A stretch of 49,877 nt of DNA from Paenibacillus tuaregi (GCF_900086655.1 NZ_LT575476.1:4239928-4289804); one strand, 5' to 3'; counted from the stretch's first letter, positions 24,783 through 37,577 are shown. Translations and numbers: made by a program. Notes: generated by a model not told the origin, from the sequence alone.

Positions 24783-26405
24783 TCAACTCCATTTTTTTTT
24801 GTGCATGTGATTATTCCTTCGGTATTCGTCCGGCGTCACACCAAACCGACTCTTGAACACTCTATAGAAATACTTGTCATCCTTAAAGCCGATTTTAGTA
24901 GCAACTTCATAGACCTTCATACTGCTGTTCTGCAACAGTTCGATCCCTTTCTTTATCCGCAAGTCAGTCAAATATTTACTGAATGTCATCCCCAAGTGAT
25001 TTTTAAATAACAGACTCAAATAATTGGGGCTAAAAAACAAATGATTCGCTACCCGCTCAAGTGATAAATCCTCCATATAATGCATCTGCAGATAATGGAC
25101 ACACGTTTCAATAACAGATTCGTGCTTTCTGGAACGGCTCTTGTGGATAATATCCATAAACTTGAGCAGCATCTCCAGAAAGCGGCTTTTACATTCCGCA
25201 TAATCACTGCTGGCAGACAGCCACATCTCGGCCTCATGCAGGATATCTTTATAGTTCTGATCAGACACAAAGTCTTTGATAACACCAGCTACGCCAGATA
25301 TCATTCGTGTTACAGCTTTCTTCCATTGATCGGGATAAGGCAATCCGTTTTCTACTATACGTGCAAACCACTCATCGGTAAGTTTAACAATCTGCTCACT
25401 CTTTATTGTACGGATGGATTCCTTAAACAGCTCTTCTTCTTTCAAATAATCATAATGAAGGGTACGAATAAGGGCACTTATGTCTGAATAGTTGATCACA
25501 TCCTGGGTATGCAAAAAATAGCGAAAAGAAGCCGCTGTCAGCGCTTCTTTACAAGAATACCTCGCTTCATGAACCAGGTTGCATCGTTCCTCTCCAATTC
25601 CGATCGTTAAAGAAACTGCAAATTTCTCAAATATCTGTTCTGAGAACTTTCTAAGAAGTCTCGCCAGCTTCTCGCTTTCCTCGATATAAGGCCGAACCAT
25701 GGTCAGTACCGTGATCAACAGACTCTTATCCTCACCTGAGAAGAAGGAGACAGAGGGGCCGATAGAATTGCTCAGTTCCTGCATATCACTTAGCATAACG
25801 CCCTTCATTCGATCCACATTGTTCAGAGATTCCATCAGAGGAGTATCGTCTCGCAGCTTGGCTGCGATCACGAGCCCCCTGCTCTCTAGAGCGAATTGCT
25901 GACGAATTTCTGCGTATTTAAACTCGGCTATTTCTCCCGACATCCAGTCGGAGAGAAGACGTTCATAATAGACGGAAAGTGTCCGGTTTAACTGCTGCTT
26001 AATTTGTTCATTTTCAAGCAAAGTCATCTTTTCTTTTCGAAAATTAGTTTCCACCTTATCTAGGATTTGAAATATACTTTCCTCTTTCACAGGCTTTAGC
26101 AGATAATCAAATACGCCTAATCGGAGCGCCTTTTGGGCATATTCAAAATAACGGTAGCCACTAAGTATAATCACTTTGATGTCATGAGAAGACGCATTCA
26201 TCTTTTCTATCATTTCTAGGCCGCTTAGTGTAGGCATCTTAATATCAGTGAACACAATATCGATGTCATCACTTTGGATGACCCCTAATGCTTCTTGACC
26301 ATTTTTGACTTCCAGCACCTTACAGTTTGGCCTAGCTTCCCTGATTATTTTCGCGAGTACTCTTCGCTGTATAGCCTCATCATCCACTACCAATATGTTT
26401 TGCAT
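24783..26405 (-). CDS. YesN-type response regulator with AraC DNA-binding domain
   Basis: 540 residues. The receiver domain (1-~120) has acidic D8-D9, the phosphorylation site D54 in DIVFTDIKMP and the lysine in YLLKPVKEESI. A ~300-residue middle region has no named domain. The C-terminal AraC-type pair of helix-turn-helices (~430-530) includes LSLERVANHLFFSPNYLSLL and VATKIGFKDDKYFYRVFKSR. It should activate the adjacent sugar transporter when phosphorylated by the YesM-like kinase at 29908-31749. AAGGGGG precedes the ATG. It is transcribed with the transporter genes but separated from them by 119 bases. Confidence 0.92.
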   Translation of the reverse strand: MQNILVVDDEAIQRRVLAKIIREARPNCKVLEVKNGQEALGVIQSDDIDIVFTDIKMPTLSGLEMIEKMNASSHDIKVIILSGYRYFEYAQKALRLGVFDYLLKPVKEESIFQILDKVETNFRKEKMTLLENEQIKQQLNRTLSVYYERLLSDWMSGEIAEFKYAEIRQQFALESRGLVIAAKLRDDTPLMESLNNVDRMKGVMLSDMQELSNSIGPSVSFFSGEDKSLLITVLTMVRPYIEESEKLARLLRKFSEQIFEKFAVSLTIGIGEERCNLVHEARYSCKEALTAASFRYFLHTQDVINYSDISALIRTLHYDYLKEEELFKESIRTIKSEQIVKLTDEWFARIVENGLPYPDQWKKAVTRMISGVAGVIKDFVSDQNYKDILHEAEMWLSASSDYAECKSRFLEMLLKFMDIIHKSRSRKHESVIETCVHYLQMHYMEDLSLERVANHLFFSPNYLSLLFKNHLGMTFSKYLTDLRIKKGIELLQNSSMKVYEVATKIGFKDDKYFYRVFKSRFGVTPDEYRRNNHMHKKKWS

Positions 26406-26524
26406 GCAAGCCCCCTTACATTGTGTCCAAATGTTTCAGCAGAGTATGATAAGCGAGATCTGGTTAACTATAAGCCTACCACAGATTCGCCTATATGAAT
26501 GCCCGGAACAATAACCGTGTAAGA

Positions 26525-27373
26525 TTACCCTTTGATCCCGGTGCTGGTGATGCCCTGCACATAGTACTTTTGCAACAGCAGAAAAATCACAACGATCGGC
26601 AAGGTGGTAAAAGTAAGGGTCGCCATAATTTGCCCATAGAATATAGGTGGGAGTGTAAAGAACGTTTGGATGCCGAGCTGAACATTTCTCAAGGATTCTC
26701 CTGTAGTTACCAGTATAGGCCACATGAAATCCCCCCAATGGGAGATAAAGTCCAGAATGAATACAGTCGTAAACACCGGTCCCGAGAGGGGAACGACTAT
26801 TTTGAGAAACGTCTTCATGGGAGATGAACCGTCAATCGCAGCCGATTCCAGAAGCTCGTTCGGAATATCCATAAAAAACTGACGGAACATGAATATGCTG
26901 AAGCAGTTCGCAATAAATGGAACAATGAGTGCCAGCCAAGTGTTCACCCAGCTCAAGCTATTAACAACCAGATAGAGCGGCATCACGATACTCTCAAATG
27001 GCACAATCATCAGTGCAATAATAGCCGTAAGAACTACACCTTTTCCTTTAAAATTGAGCTTGGCCAGCGCATATCCACAGATAGAGTTAACCCCTAAGCC
27101 GCTTATGCCGATAACCGCAACGTAGAACAAGCTGTTAAATAAATATTTCAACATGGGGATCCGGTCAAAAGCCTTAATATAGTTATCAAATGTTATATTC
27201 GTAGGGAGTAAAGACTTAATGGAGCCTAGATCCGCGAAAATTTGAGATTCGGGTTTAAGTGAGGATACGACCATCCATAGCAGTGGGATAATAAAGAGCA
27301 CCGACATGATAATATTGGACCCATAGATGAAAATTTTAATCCTGCGATCAGCCATAAGCTTAACCCCTTCCAA
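26525..27373 (-). CDS. Carbohydrate ABC transporter permease, MalG/AraQ type
   Basis: 282-residue inner membrane permease of the CUT1 sugar-import family with six predicted helices. The coupling motif contacting the ATPase is recognisable in the SAAIDGSSPMKTFLKIVVPL segment (~185-205; the EAA loop, here ESAAIDGSS). Together with the next gene upstream it forms the membrane channel. It begins 3 bases after the other permease, so they are co-translated. No ATPase gene is present in the window; such systems often share a genomic MsmX/UgpC-like ATPase. The sugar cannot be read from sequence. Confidence 0.93.
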   Translation of the reverse strand: MEGVKLMADRRIKIFIYGSNIIMSVLFIIPLLWMVVSSLKPESQIFADLGSIKSLLPTNITFDNYIKAFDRIPMLKYLFNSLFYVAVIGISGLGVNSICGYALAKLNFKGKGVVLTAIIALMIVPFESIVMPLYLVVNSLSWVNTWLALIVPFIANCFSIFMFRQFFMDIPNELLESAAIDGSSPMKTFLKIVVPLSGPVFTTVFILDFISHWGDFMWPILVTTGESLRNVQLGIQTFFTLPPIFYGQIMATLTFTTLPIVVIFLLLQKYYVQGITSTGIKG

Positions 27374-27376
27374 ATA

Positions 27377-28303
27377 TTATCTATCTCTAAAAAACCTCTT
27401 CATGAAAAAGGAAATTAAAACTACAATCATAAAGAAAATAACAGATACGGCGGATGCATAACCTGCGTTCCTGAATTGGAACCCTTGCTGGTATATAAGC
27501 AGGGCCAGTGTTCTTGTAGAATTCTCCGGCCCGCCATTTGTCATCACATAAGGTTGTGTGAACAGCTTCACCGCTTGAATCGTGGTAATTGTCAGTACGA
27601 ATACGATAACATTGTACAAACTTGGAATCGTAATAAATTTGAGCTGTTGGAACTTATTTGCACCGTCCATGGCTGAGGCTTCATATAAATCTTTCGGTAT
27701 ACTCTGAAGACCTGCTAGAAAAATCATCATTTGATAGCCTGCGGCTTGCCATACGGACATGAAGATGATGGAGTTCATCGCTTGATCCGCGCTACGCAAA
27801 AAGGGCTGCTTCGGTATGCCAAGCATATTTAAAGCTGAATTGATTAGTCCTTCATTAGGGTTGTACAGAGAAATCCACAAAATAGCGATGACAGTCATAG
27901 ATGTAATGACAGGGCTAAAGTAAGCAATCCTAAATACATTTCTCAGCTTAAGCTGATTATTGACTAGGAGTGCCAACATTAGTGCCACCGCCGATTGGAC
28001 AGGAACAACAACGACTGTGAAATACAGCGTGTTATACAAAGATTTATAAAAGAGCTTATCCTTAAACAGGAGCACATAATTGTCCAGGCCAGTAAATTTA
28101 ATCTGATCAGGCCGCAGCAAATTAAATTTGGTGAATCCGAACACCACCGCCAACAAAAATGGCAGCAGCAAGAACAACATCAGCAGGAGCACGGCTGGAA
28201 GAATGAATGAATATCCCGTAATAGACTCTCTTCGCTTCTGAAGCCCGATTGATGTCACATTTGACTTTGTGCCTGTGTGGACTTGTGTACTAACATTAGG
28301 CAT
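27377..28303 (-). CDS. Carbohydrate ABC transporter permease, MalF/AraP type
   Basis: 308 residues with an N-terminal basic stretch then six membrane helices (first: ITGYSFILPAVLLLMLFLLL, ~28-47). The coupling loop is YEASAMDGANKFQQLKFITI (~213-232), the EAA motif of CUT1 permeases. Partner of the downstream permease for import of an unidentified mono- or oligosaccharide. GGGGGG lies ~10 bases before the ATG. A stem-loop (28364-28412) lies between this gene and the binding-protein gene. Confidence 0.93.
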   Translation of the reverse strand: MPNVSTQVHTGTKSNVTSIGLQKRRESITGYSFILPAVLLLMLFLLLPFLLAVVFGFTKFNLLRPDQIKFTGLDNYVLLFKDKLFYKSLYNTLYFTVVVVPVQSAVALMLALLVNNQLKLRNVFRIAYFSPVITSMTVIAILWISLYNPNEGLINSALNMLGIPKQPFLRSADQAMNSIIFMSVWQAAGYQMMIFLAGLQSIPKDLYEASAMDGANKFQQLKFITIPSLYNVIVFVLTITTIQAVKLFTQPYVMTNGGPENSTRTLALLIYQQGFQFRNAGYASAVSVIFFMIVVLISFFMKRFFRDR

Positions 28304-28363
28304 GGATCAATAATCCCCCCTATATAAGAATCCTAATCGAAAGTCCATCTTCTAAATGATCGT

Positions 28364-28412
28364 GGGAGCGACATCAGGTGCTCATATCAGTTATGTTCTG
28401 ATGTCGCTTCCC
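28364..28412 (-). other. Intergenic stem-loop after the sugar-binding protein gene
   Basis: GGGAGCGACATCAG (28364-28377) pairs with CTGATGTCGCTTCCC (28398-28412) with a single bulge and a 20-base loop. No T-tract follows. It is placed where solute-binding-protein mRNAs are often stabilised so that the binding protein is made in excess over the permeases. Confidence 0.7.
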
Positions 28413-28430
28413 ATTTTCATTTGAATAGCT

Positions 28431-29744
28431 TTAGTTGCTAAAATTCCGTTGATATTCATCATCGTAAGCTGAAGCTACATTATCCAAGGATTCCTTCACA
28501 TCAGCCCCCATCATGATATCCGTCAATGCTTCGGCGAACTTTTGCGTCAGCACTGGGTAGGCTGGAGTTACAGGTCTTGCATGGGACACTGTCGTCACTT
28601 GTTCTTTAATCACACGCAAAGGAAGCTCGTTATACTCCGGCAGGCTGTCATAGGCCGACTTTCTGCTTGCAGGCATGCTGATCGCTTTGGCTAACTGAGC
28701 GGAACTGTCCTTGTTCGTCATCCACTTCACCACTTCCGCTGCTTCCTTCGGATGCTTGCTGTCCGTTGATACTCCAATAGCCCAACTGCCCGATGGAGAG
28801 GTTACGATACCGTCAGCTTTCCTAGGAAAGTAAGTTATGCCCCATTCTAGGTCCGGATAATTCTTGAAGCCTGGAATGTTCCAAGGGCCGCCCAGCTTTG
28901 TCGCAGCTTTACCTTCTTCGAACTCGGTCGGTTTCGGATCAATATTAAACAATTTTTCTTTTGCCAGCTTCTGCAGGAAGCTCGCAGCTTCAAGTCCCTT
29001 GTCACTGTTAACCCATCCCTGAGCCTTTGTGCCTTCTTTATTTACGATGTCCGTTCCCGCTGAAATCCACATCTGCTCGAAGGCGTATGTCATCCACTCA
29101 CCTTTATCATTGATCATGTTTGTACCGAACACATCGTTATGTGCCGTCTTCTTCATCACGTCATACCATTGATCCCAAGTCCAGGCATCCTTAATATTCG
29201 TTGGAGGTTCAATGCCGTACTGCTTCATAATCTTCTTGTTATAGAATAAGACAACAGAAGACTCGGCCAGACCGGCCGCATAAAATTTGCCTTTATAGGT
29301 CCCTTGCTGAATGATAGAAGGAACGAAGTCATTCAGATCATCCTTGGTGTAATATTCATCGAGCGGGATGATAATATTGGATGCTGCATAATTCGCAACA
29401 TTCGGACCGTCCATGGATACCACGTCGGGTAGCGTATGAGAGGCTACAGCAGCATTTATTTTGTCTTCATATGCAAATGAGTTTCCTCGTGTAATCGGCT
29501 CCATCTTCAACTTAATTTTCCCTTGGTAGGCCTTATTGAACTCATCAACTCTTCTCACGTAGAAGTCATCTTCTGGTCCGCTTGCTTGCGGTCTCCAGTA
29601 GGAAATCTCCACTTCCTTTTGGACAGCCTGGCCCTTGTCTCCCGCAGATCCATCATTTGCTTGTCCACCAGAGGAACATCCGGCAAGTAGGGATAAAGTG
29701 AGTACACCAGTAACAGCTAGTAGCCCTCTTTTTCTTTTTTTCAT
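28431..29744 (-). CDS. Sugar-binding lipoprotein of an ABC transporter (family 1)
   Basis: 437 residues. The lipoprotein signal is basic MKKRKRGLLAVTG, hydrophobic stretch and lipobox LLAGC, with lipidated C23, so the mature protein is anchored outside the membrane. The mature part is a family 1 extracellular solute-binding protein: ISYWRPQASGPEDDFYVRRV near the start and ATKLGGPWNIPGF, ADGIVTSPSGSWAIGVS in the middle. The ATG at 29744 is chosen because GGAGGG lies 6 bases upstream; an earlier ATG at 29765 would put that RBS inside. First gene of the transport operon, with a cre site just upstream. Substrate unknown. Confidence 0.93.
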   Translation of the reverse strand: MKKRKRGLLAVTGVLTLSLLAGCSSGGQANDGSAGDKGQAVQKEVEISYWRPQASGPEDDFYVRRVDEFNKAYQGKIKLKMEPITRGNSFAYEDKINAAVASHTLPDVVSMDGPNVANYAASNIIIPLDEYYTKDDLNDFVPSIIQQGTYKGKFYAAGLAESSVVLFYNKKIMKQYGIEPPTNIKDAWTWDQWYDVMKKTAHNDVFGTNMINDKGEWMTYAFEQMWISAGTDIVNKEGTKAQGWVNSDKGLEAASFLQKLAKEKLFNIDPKPTEFEEGKAATKLGGPWNIPGFKNYPDLEWGITYFPRKADGIVTSPSGSWAIGVSTDSKHPKEAAEVVKWMTNKDSSAQLAKAISMPASRKSAYDSLPEYNELPLRVIKEQVTTVSHARPVTPAYPVLTQKFAEALTDIMMGADVKESLDNVASAYDDEYQRNFSN

Positions 29745-29769
29745 TGTATACCCTCCATTGAACATATAT

Positions 29770-29788
29770 TGTTTGCGCTTTCATCATA
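29770..29788 (-). promoter_or_regulatory. CcpA cre site and -10 box of the sugar transporter
   Basis: On the minus strand ATGAAAGCGCAAACA (29784-29770) fits the Firmicute cre consensus WTGNAANCGNWNNCW at every position. It overlaps a TATGAT -10 (29788-29783), and the -35 region is weak (TAGGAT), as expected for a promoter that needs an activator such as the response regulator. The site should give glucose repression by CcpA, and lies 26 bases before the start codon. Confidence 0.7.
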
Positions 29789-29872
29789 GCGTGATACTCT
29801 TGCTGATCCTACTCTAAAAAACGTAAGAAGGTGGACTCTAATACTGAAAATCCATACATTTTGATTTTCATC

Positions 29873-29897
29873 AAAAAAACCACCGTCATAACGGTGG
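29873..29897 (-). terminator. Terminator of the sensor kinase gene
   Basis: CCACCGT-cata-ACGGTGG forms a 7-bp stem; on the minus strand TTTTTTTGA follows. It separates the kinase gene from the binding-protein promoter. Confidence 0.88.
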
Positions 29898-29907
29898 CAT
29901 GTCCACT

Positions 29908-31749
29908 TTACCCTAACACCCGGGTAGATGGCAGCGGTAACGTAATTGTTATCATTGTGCCTTTATGTCTTTGGGATTCAATTTCAACACCGTACTGGGA
30001 ACCATAGATGAGCTTTACCCGCTTGTTCACATTGGCAATACCAATGGATTTACTCATACTGACCGGGTCGTCTATTGTCGCTAGCACGCGTCTGAGCATG
30101 TCCGGGTCCATGCCTATTCCGTTATCTTCAATGGTAAATACCCTCGTGTGATCTTCGATCCGCCCGCTTACCCTGATCCAGCAGTCCGTCTCCCTATCTT
30201 CAAACGCATGAATCAGCGCATTCTCCATGAATGGCTGCAAGAAAAATTTGGGCACAGAATAACGGTATAACTCGGGATCAATATGATATTCGACATTAAA
30301 TTTATCTTCAAACCGCTGCCGCATAATATAAACGTAATTTTGTAAATATTTCACATCTTCTCCAAAAGACACTTCGCCTGATTTTTTAGCTGTATATTCC
30401 AGCATTTCTGATAGCTCTACGAGCATGTTGCTGATTACCATCTGCTTATTCTCGATAGCCAAATAATTGATAATATTGAGTGTATTATAAAGAAAATGCG
30501 GATTGAATTGAAAATTAAGCGCCTTTAGTTCTGCCTCCATCTCCTTTAAGTGAGTCTCATAATTTTCCTCGATCAATATTTGGATCTTATCATTCATCTG
30601 ATTGAATTTATGGATGATTAGATTGACTTCGCTAGTGCCGTAAGTTTCTATCCTCGTATTAAAATTCCCTACCCCAATCTGCTTAATTCCCCACATCAAC
30701 TTCTTAAGAGGCAATGTAATTTTGCTTGAAATAATAGAGGCAACAAAAACAGATAAAACAAGGACCAATACAGTGGAATAGAGAGTAAAGCTGATCATAT
30801 TGGGCATCGTCTTCAATAGATTGTTGTAGGGGATGAACATCGTGGACAACCAGCCCGTCGTAGGGATCACATCAAAGCAGACGACCATCTTCTTCCCGTC
30901 AACCTCTATAACCTCAGTACCGCTTTTCTTCGAGATAGCACTGTTGATCCACTCACGGCTTACGGGCTTGGAACCTAAGTGATTTGAAGTTGATACAACC
31001 TCGTTGTCTTTTGTCAAAACATAATAATAAGCATCCTTAACAACAAGGCTCATTTTAAAAGCCCGGCTTATCATAGATTCTTGGAAGTTAACGAGCAGAA
31101 TCGGCCTTTCAGCATCTTTATTCATGGGTCTGAGCAAATTATTCGAGACAAGCGATAAGTTAACCAGTCTGGTAGCCGTAAATACGTACTTGTCTTTAGT
31201 GCTAGACACCTCAGAAGTGGCATAAAATTTCTCTAGTAAATTATAGGTAGGGATCCACAATGTGCGATCTCTTGCATTCATACCAATCTGGTAGACATCG
31301 GATGCAGAGAAATCTTTTTTCGGGATCCAGAAATTTGGGTTTCCTCCAAAGGTGTAGTCCTTCGTTGCCAAATTGACCGAGTATACGTCCTCGGAGGTAG
31401 GAAAATACTTCTGTAGAACACGAGTTATTCTTCTGTCATTATCGTAATTGAAATATTTCTTTTGCAAATTGGTTGTATTAAAAAATTCGTATAAATCTTC
31501 ATCCAAATGCATATTAATTGCGCTCTGCTCTACTCCTGCAAACTTCGCATCCAGAGACTGATTGCTGCTTCTCACTAACCCTAAATACGTTCCGCTTGCA
31601 TTCTTCAATACAACTTCCGAACTCTTCACATAATAACCAACGCCCATTACAGTGATGGAGACGACAATAAGTGCAATGTATGATGCCGTTAGTCGTACTC
31701 TCAAACTTAGATTCGCATACAGAACTCTAGCTGATTTCAATTCCCGCAC
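29908..31749 (-). CDS. YesM-type sensor histidine kinase
   Basis: 613 residues. Membrane helices at ~17-42 and ~312-337 enclose an extracellular sensor of ~270 residues. A HAMP domain follows (~337-390, with ISSKITLPLKKLMWGIKQIG), then the His_kinase domain with phosphorylated histidine in FNPHFLYNTLNIINY (~415). The ATPase domain has the N-box DNGIGMDPDML. It belongs with the response regulator at 24783 and should sense an external sugar or binding protein. The GTG at 31749 lies 11 bases after GGAG; a TTG at 31740, 8 bases after AGGGAG, is an equally plausible start. Confidence 0.92.
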   Translation of the reverse strand: MRELKSARVLYANLSLRVRLTASYIALIVVSITVMGVGYYVKSSEVVLKNASGTYLGLVRSSNQSLDAKFAGVEQSAINMHLDEDLYEFFNTTNLQKKYFNYDNDRRITRVLQKYFPTSEDVYSVNLATKDYTFGGNPNFWIPKKDFSASDVYQIGMNARDRTLWIPTYNLLEKFYATSEVSSTKDKYVFTATRLVNLSLVSNNLLRPMNKDAERPILLVNFQESMISRAFKMSLVVKDAYYYVLTKDNEVVSTSNHLGSKPVSREWINSAISKKSGTEVIEVDGKKMVVCFDVIPTTGWLSTMFIPYNNLLKTMPNMISFTLYSTVLVLVLSVFVASIISSKITLPLKKLMWGIKQIGVGNFNTRIETYGTSEVNLIIHKFNQMNDKIQILIEENYETHLKEMEAELKALNFQFNPHFLYNTLNIINYLAIENKQMVISNMLVELSEMLEYTAKKSGEVSFGEDVKYLQNYVYIMRQRFEDKFNVEYHIDPELYRYSVPKFFLQPFMENALIHAFEDRETDCWIRVSGRIEDHTRVFTIEDNGIGMDPDMLRRVLATIDDPVSMSKSIGIANVNKRVKLIYGSQYGVEIESQRHKGTMITITLPLPSTRVLG

Positions 31750-32124
31750 TCCCTGTCTCGCTCCATCTTCTTATCTTGGACTATAGTCAAAAAAATTGTA
31801 TCACGCAATAGAATCTTGCCATTTGTTATGGACTTCCAGCGTTCATTTCCTCAAGCATGGTAATTCCGTACACAGGTTTCTCTCCATGTATAATTTCTTC
31901 AACATCTGGCCTCTTCTCATCCTCTCCGATTCAGATACGGTCCAGTGGCTATAAAAAAAATACGTGTCCGAGCGACTTAGGCACGCAAGCGTGAAGTCAC
32001 AACGGACACGTATCTACATGTTGTTACTAACGAATGTTAGGATAATACGGCTTCATTATTATGAACAGTTCGTATAATAAGTCAAACCGCTAAATCCGCA
32101 CCCTCAATCCCTGTAATATAAGCC
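31750..32124 (-). other. Intergenic region with the suf operon terminator
   Basis: The 375 bases contain a strong terminator at 31953-32013: ATACGTGTCCG (31960-31970) with CGGACACGTAT (32003-32013), an inner GACTT…AGTC arm, and an A-run reading as TTTTTTTT on the minus strand, so it ends the suf transcript ~110 bases past sufB. The other 200 bases should hold the sensor-kinase promoter; no consensus -35/-10 pair was identified. Confidence 0.75.
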
Positions 32125-33522
32125 TTAACCAATACTGCCTTCCATCTCAAACTTGATAAGACGGTTCATCTCTACCGCATACTCCATCGGAAGCTCCTTC
32201 GTAAACGGCTCGATGAAGCCCATAACAATCATCTGTGTAGCTTCCGCTTCGCTTAATCCGCGGCTCATCAGATAGAACAGCTGCTCTTCAGAGACCTTGG
32301 AGACGGTCGCCTCATGCTCAAGCACAATGTTGTCGTTCATAATCTCGTTGTATGGAATAGTATCTGAAGTGGATTCGTTATCCAGAATCAGCGTATCACA
32401 TTTCACGTTCGCTTTGGCACCTTCAGCTTGACGTCCGAAGGATGCAAGGCCACGGTAAGTTACTTTACCGCCGTGCTTACTGATCGACTTGGATACGATC
32501 GTTGAAGTCGTATCTGGTGCCAGGTGAATCATTTTCGCTCCGGCATCCTGATGCTGGCCTTTACCTGCAACCGCGATAGAGAGCACGCTGCCTTTAGCTC
32601 CACGGCCCTTCAACACCACCGCAGGGTATTTCATAGTCAGCTTGGAACCGATGTTACCATCCACCCATTCCATCGTTGCATTCTCTTCAGCAACGGCACG
32701 TTTGGTTACCAGGTTGTAGATGTTCGGTGCCCAGTTCTGGATTGTAGTGTAACGAACGCGGGCGTTCTTCTTACAGATGATCTCAACTACAGCACTATGC
32801 AGCGAGTTTGTGCTGTAAATTGGAGCTGTACAGCCTTCAACATAGTGGACGAAGCTGTCTTCATCCGCAATGATCAGCGTACGCTCGAACTGACCCATGT
32901 TCTCCGAGTTGATACGGAAGTAAGCCTGCAGAGGCACTTCACATTTCACACCTTTAGGAACATAGATGAAGCTTCCCCCGGACCATACCGCACTGTTCAG
33001 TGCCGCAAATTTGTTGTCCGCAGGAGGAATCACAGTACCGAAGTACTCACGAAAAATTTCCGGATGCTCACGCAGAGCTGTATCAGTATCTGTGAAAATA
33101 ACCCCTTGATCCTCAAGGTTCTTCTGCATGCTGTGATAAACAACCTCAGACTCGTACTGGGCAGATACCCCGGCAAGGAACTTTTGCTCCGCTTCCGGAA
33201 TTCCGAGCTTGTCGAAAGTCTCTTTAATTTCGGAAGGAACCTCTTCCCAAGTCTTCCCCTGCTTCTCCGAAGGACGAACATAGTACTGGATATCGTTGAA
33301 ATCCAGATCGTCCAATTCCCCGCCCCAACGCGGCAAAGGCATTTTCTCAAATTGGGCAAGTGATTTCAGACGGAAATCAAGCATCCACTCCGGCTCATTC
33401 TTAATGCGGGAAATTTCAGTGACGATCTCACGGGTCAGTCCTTTACCAGACTGGAAAACCGCTTTGTGCTCATCACGGAAGCCATATTTATACTCTTCCA
33501 AATCTGGCGCTTTTTTAGCCAT
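32125..33522 (-). CDS. sufB: Fe-S cluster scaffold protein SufB
   Basis: 465 residues, the standard length. SufB is the scaffold on which SufBCD builds iron-sulfur clusters. Conserved features: [20 protein letters not shown] at the N-terminus, [20 protein letters not shown], the beta-helix core with [20 protein letters not shown], and the C-terminal [20 protein letters not shown]. Sulfur-accepting cysteines lie in the core. AGGAGGT precedes the ATG. Last gene of sufCDSUB. It is homologous to SufD. Confidence 0.97.
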   Translation of the reverse strand: MAKKAPDLEEYKYGFRDEHKAVFQSGKGLTREIVTEISRIKNEPEWMLDFRLKSLAQFEKMPLPRWGGELDDLDFNDIQYYVRPSEKQGKTWEEVPSEIKETFDKLGIPEAEQKFLAGVSAQYESEVVYHSMQKNLEDQGVIFTDTDTALREHPEIFREYFGTVIPPADNKFAALNSAVWSGGSFIYVPKGVKCEVPLQAYFRINSENMGQFERTLIIADEDSFVHYVEGCTAPIYSTNSLHSAVVEIICKKNARVRYTTIQNWAPNIYNLVTKRAVAEENATMEWVDGNIGSKLTMKYPAVVLKGRGAKGSVLSIAVAGKGQHQDAGAKMIHLAPDTTSTIVSKSISKHGGKVTYRGLASFGRQAEGAKANVKCDTLILDNESTSDTIPYNEIMNDNIVLEHEATVSKVSEEQLFYLMSRGLSEAEATQMIVMGFIEPFTKELPMEYAVEMNRLIKFEMEGSIG

Positions 33523-33588
33523 GGTTAATACCTCCTAAGTTCTCTAGTAATGCTGGGTGAAGCCGTTGTACCTATCTATATGTCGTAA

Positions 33589-36520
<2,932 letters not shown>

Positions 36521-36538
36521 GTATTCTCCTCCTTCCGC

Positions 36539-37321
36539 TTACGCCTCTTGACCTACAGTCTCGTCTACAATTCCAAGCTCTTCTTTAACCCAGTCATATC
36601 CGTCCTTCTCCAGACGCTCAGCCAGCTCAGGTCCACCGGACTTAACGATACGGCCCTGCATCATCACGTGTACAAAGTCAGGCGTAATGTAGTTAAGCAG
36701 GCGTTGATAGTGGGTAATAATCAAGAAACCACGCTCTTCACTACGCATGGTGTTAACCCCGTTAGCCACAATGCGGAGTGCGTCGATATCAAGACCGGAG
36801 TCAATTTCATCAAGCACAACAATTTTCGGATCAAGCAGCATCATTTGAAGAATTTCATTCCGCTTCTTCTCACCGCCGGAGAAGCCTTCATTCAAATAAC
36901 GGTGTGCAAATTCAGGGTTCATTTCAAGCTCTTTCATCTTGCCTTCCATTTGGCGGATGAACTTGATCAGGGATACTTCGTTACCTTCCCCGCGGCGTGC
37001 GTTGATAGCACTGCGAAGAAAGTCGGAATTCGTCACCCCTGCGATTTCACTAGGGTACTGCATTGCCAGAAACAAGCCGGCACGGGCGCGCTCGTCAACT
37101 TCCATCTCGAGCACATCTTCTCCGTCCAAAGTGACTTTACCATCCGTTACTTCATATTTAGGATGCCCCATTAAAGCCGAAGCCAGAGTACTCTTACCTG
37201 TTCCGTTCGGTCCCATAATAGCGTGGATTTCGCCGCCCTTGATCTCCAGGTTGATTCCCTTCAAGATTTCCTTGCCTTCAATCGTAGCTTTCAAACCTTC
37301 AATCGTAAAATGTGTAGCCAT
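36539..37321 (-). CDS. sufC: Fe-S cluster assembly ATPase SufC
   Basis: 260 residues, ABC-type ATPase that drives SufB/SufD rearrangement. Walker A is GPNGTGKST (~37-45), the signature [18 protein letters not shown] (~147-164) and Walker [17 protein letters not shown], with the H-loop in [10 protein letters not shown]. The unusual SGGEKKRNE signature is diagnostic of SufC. GGAGGG lies upstream of the ATG. First gene of the operon. Confidence 0.97.
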   Translation of the reverse strand: MATHFTIEGLKATIEGKEILKGINLEIKGGEIHAIMGPNGTGKSTLASALMGHPKYEVTDGKVTLDGEDVLEMEVDERARAGLFLAMQYPSEIAGVTNSDFLRSAINARRGEGNEVSLIKFIRQMEGKMKELEMNPEFAHRYLNEGFSGGEKKRNEILQMMLLDPKIVVLDEIDSGLDIDALRIVANGVNTMRSEERGFLIITHYQRLLNYITPDFVHVMMQGRIVKSGGPELAERLEKDGYDWVKEELGIVDETVGQEA

Positions 37322-37402
37322 GATTTACTGCTCCCTCCGTCAATGTAAGTGTCATTAGATTCCACGTATATTTGAAACGGGACGTCTCCCATACTGCCTG
37401 CA

Positions 37403-37460
37403 ATTGTACCATAATGAGTATCAAATTAGAATTATTCTAAGTGATTCTCAATGATTCTCA
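37403..37460 (-). promoter_or_regulatory. suf promoter with Fur/PerR-like palindrome
   Basis: TTAGAATTATTCTAA at 37426-37440 is a perfect 7-1-7 palindrome of the Fur/PerR/Zur type (PerR TTATAATnATTATAA, Fur TGATAATnATTATCA). On the minus strand TACAAT (37408-37403) fits a -10, and the matching -35 window (37431-37426, TTCTAA) lies inside the palindrome, where a bound repressor would block polymerase. Next to it is a 10-base tandem repeat: gtgattctca (37441-37450) then atgattctca (37451-37460). Confidence 0.6.
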
Positions 37461-37577
37461 TTTCATTCTACCCTACTTCCTAGCGTTTATCAATCTGTCC
37501 CATACGCCTTGGACCTCGTCTATTCAGCTTATTTCTCCTTAAATATCCTGTCTTTCGGCAGCTTTTGCAAAATAGAT

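Noticed and set aside
29745..29907. Kinase and binding-protein genes as one transcript
   Set aside because: A good terminator (29873-29897) and a separate -10/cre region lie between them.
32524..33363. A 279-codon plus-strand frame inside sufB
   Set aside because: It is antisense to sufB, whose motifs are complete, and its product resembles no family. The similar plus-strand frame at 18370-19005 inside yfkAB is rejected for the same reason.
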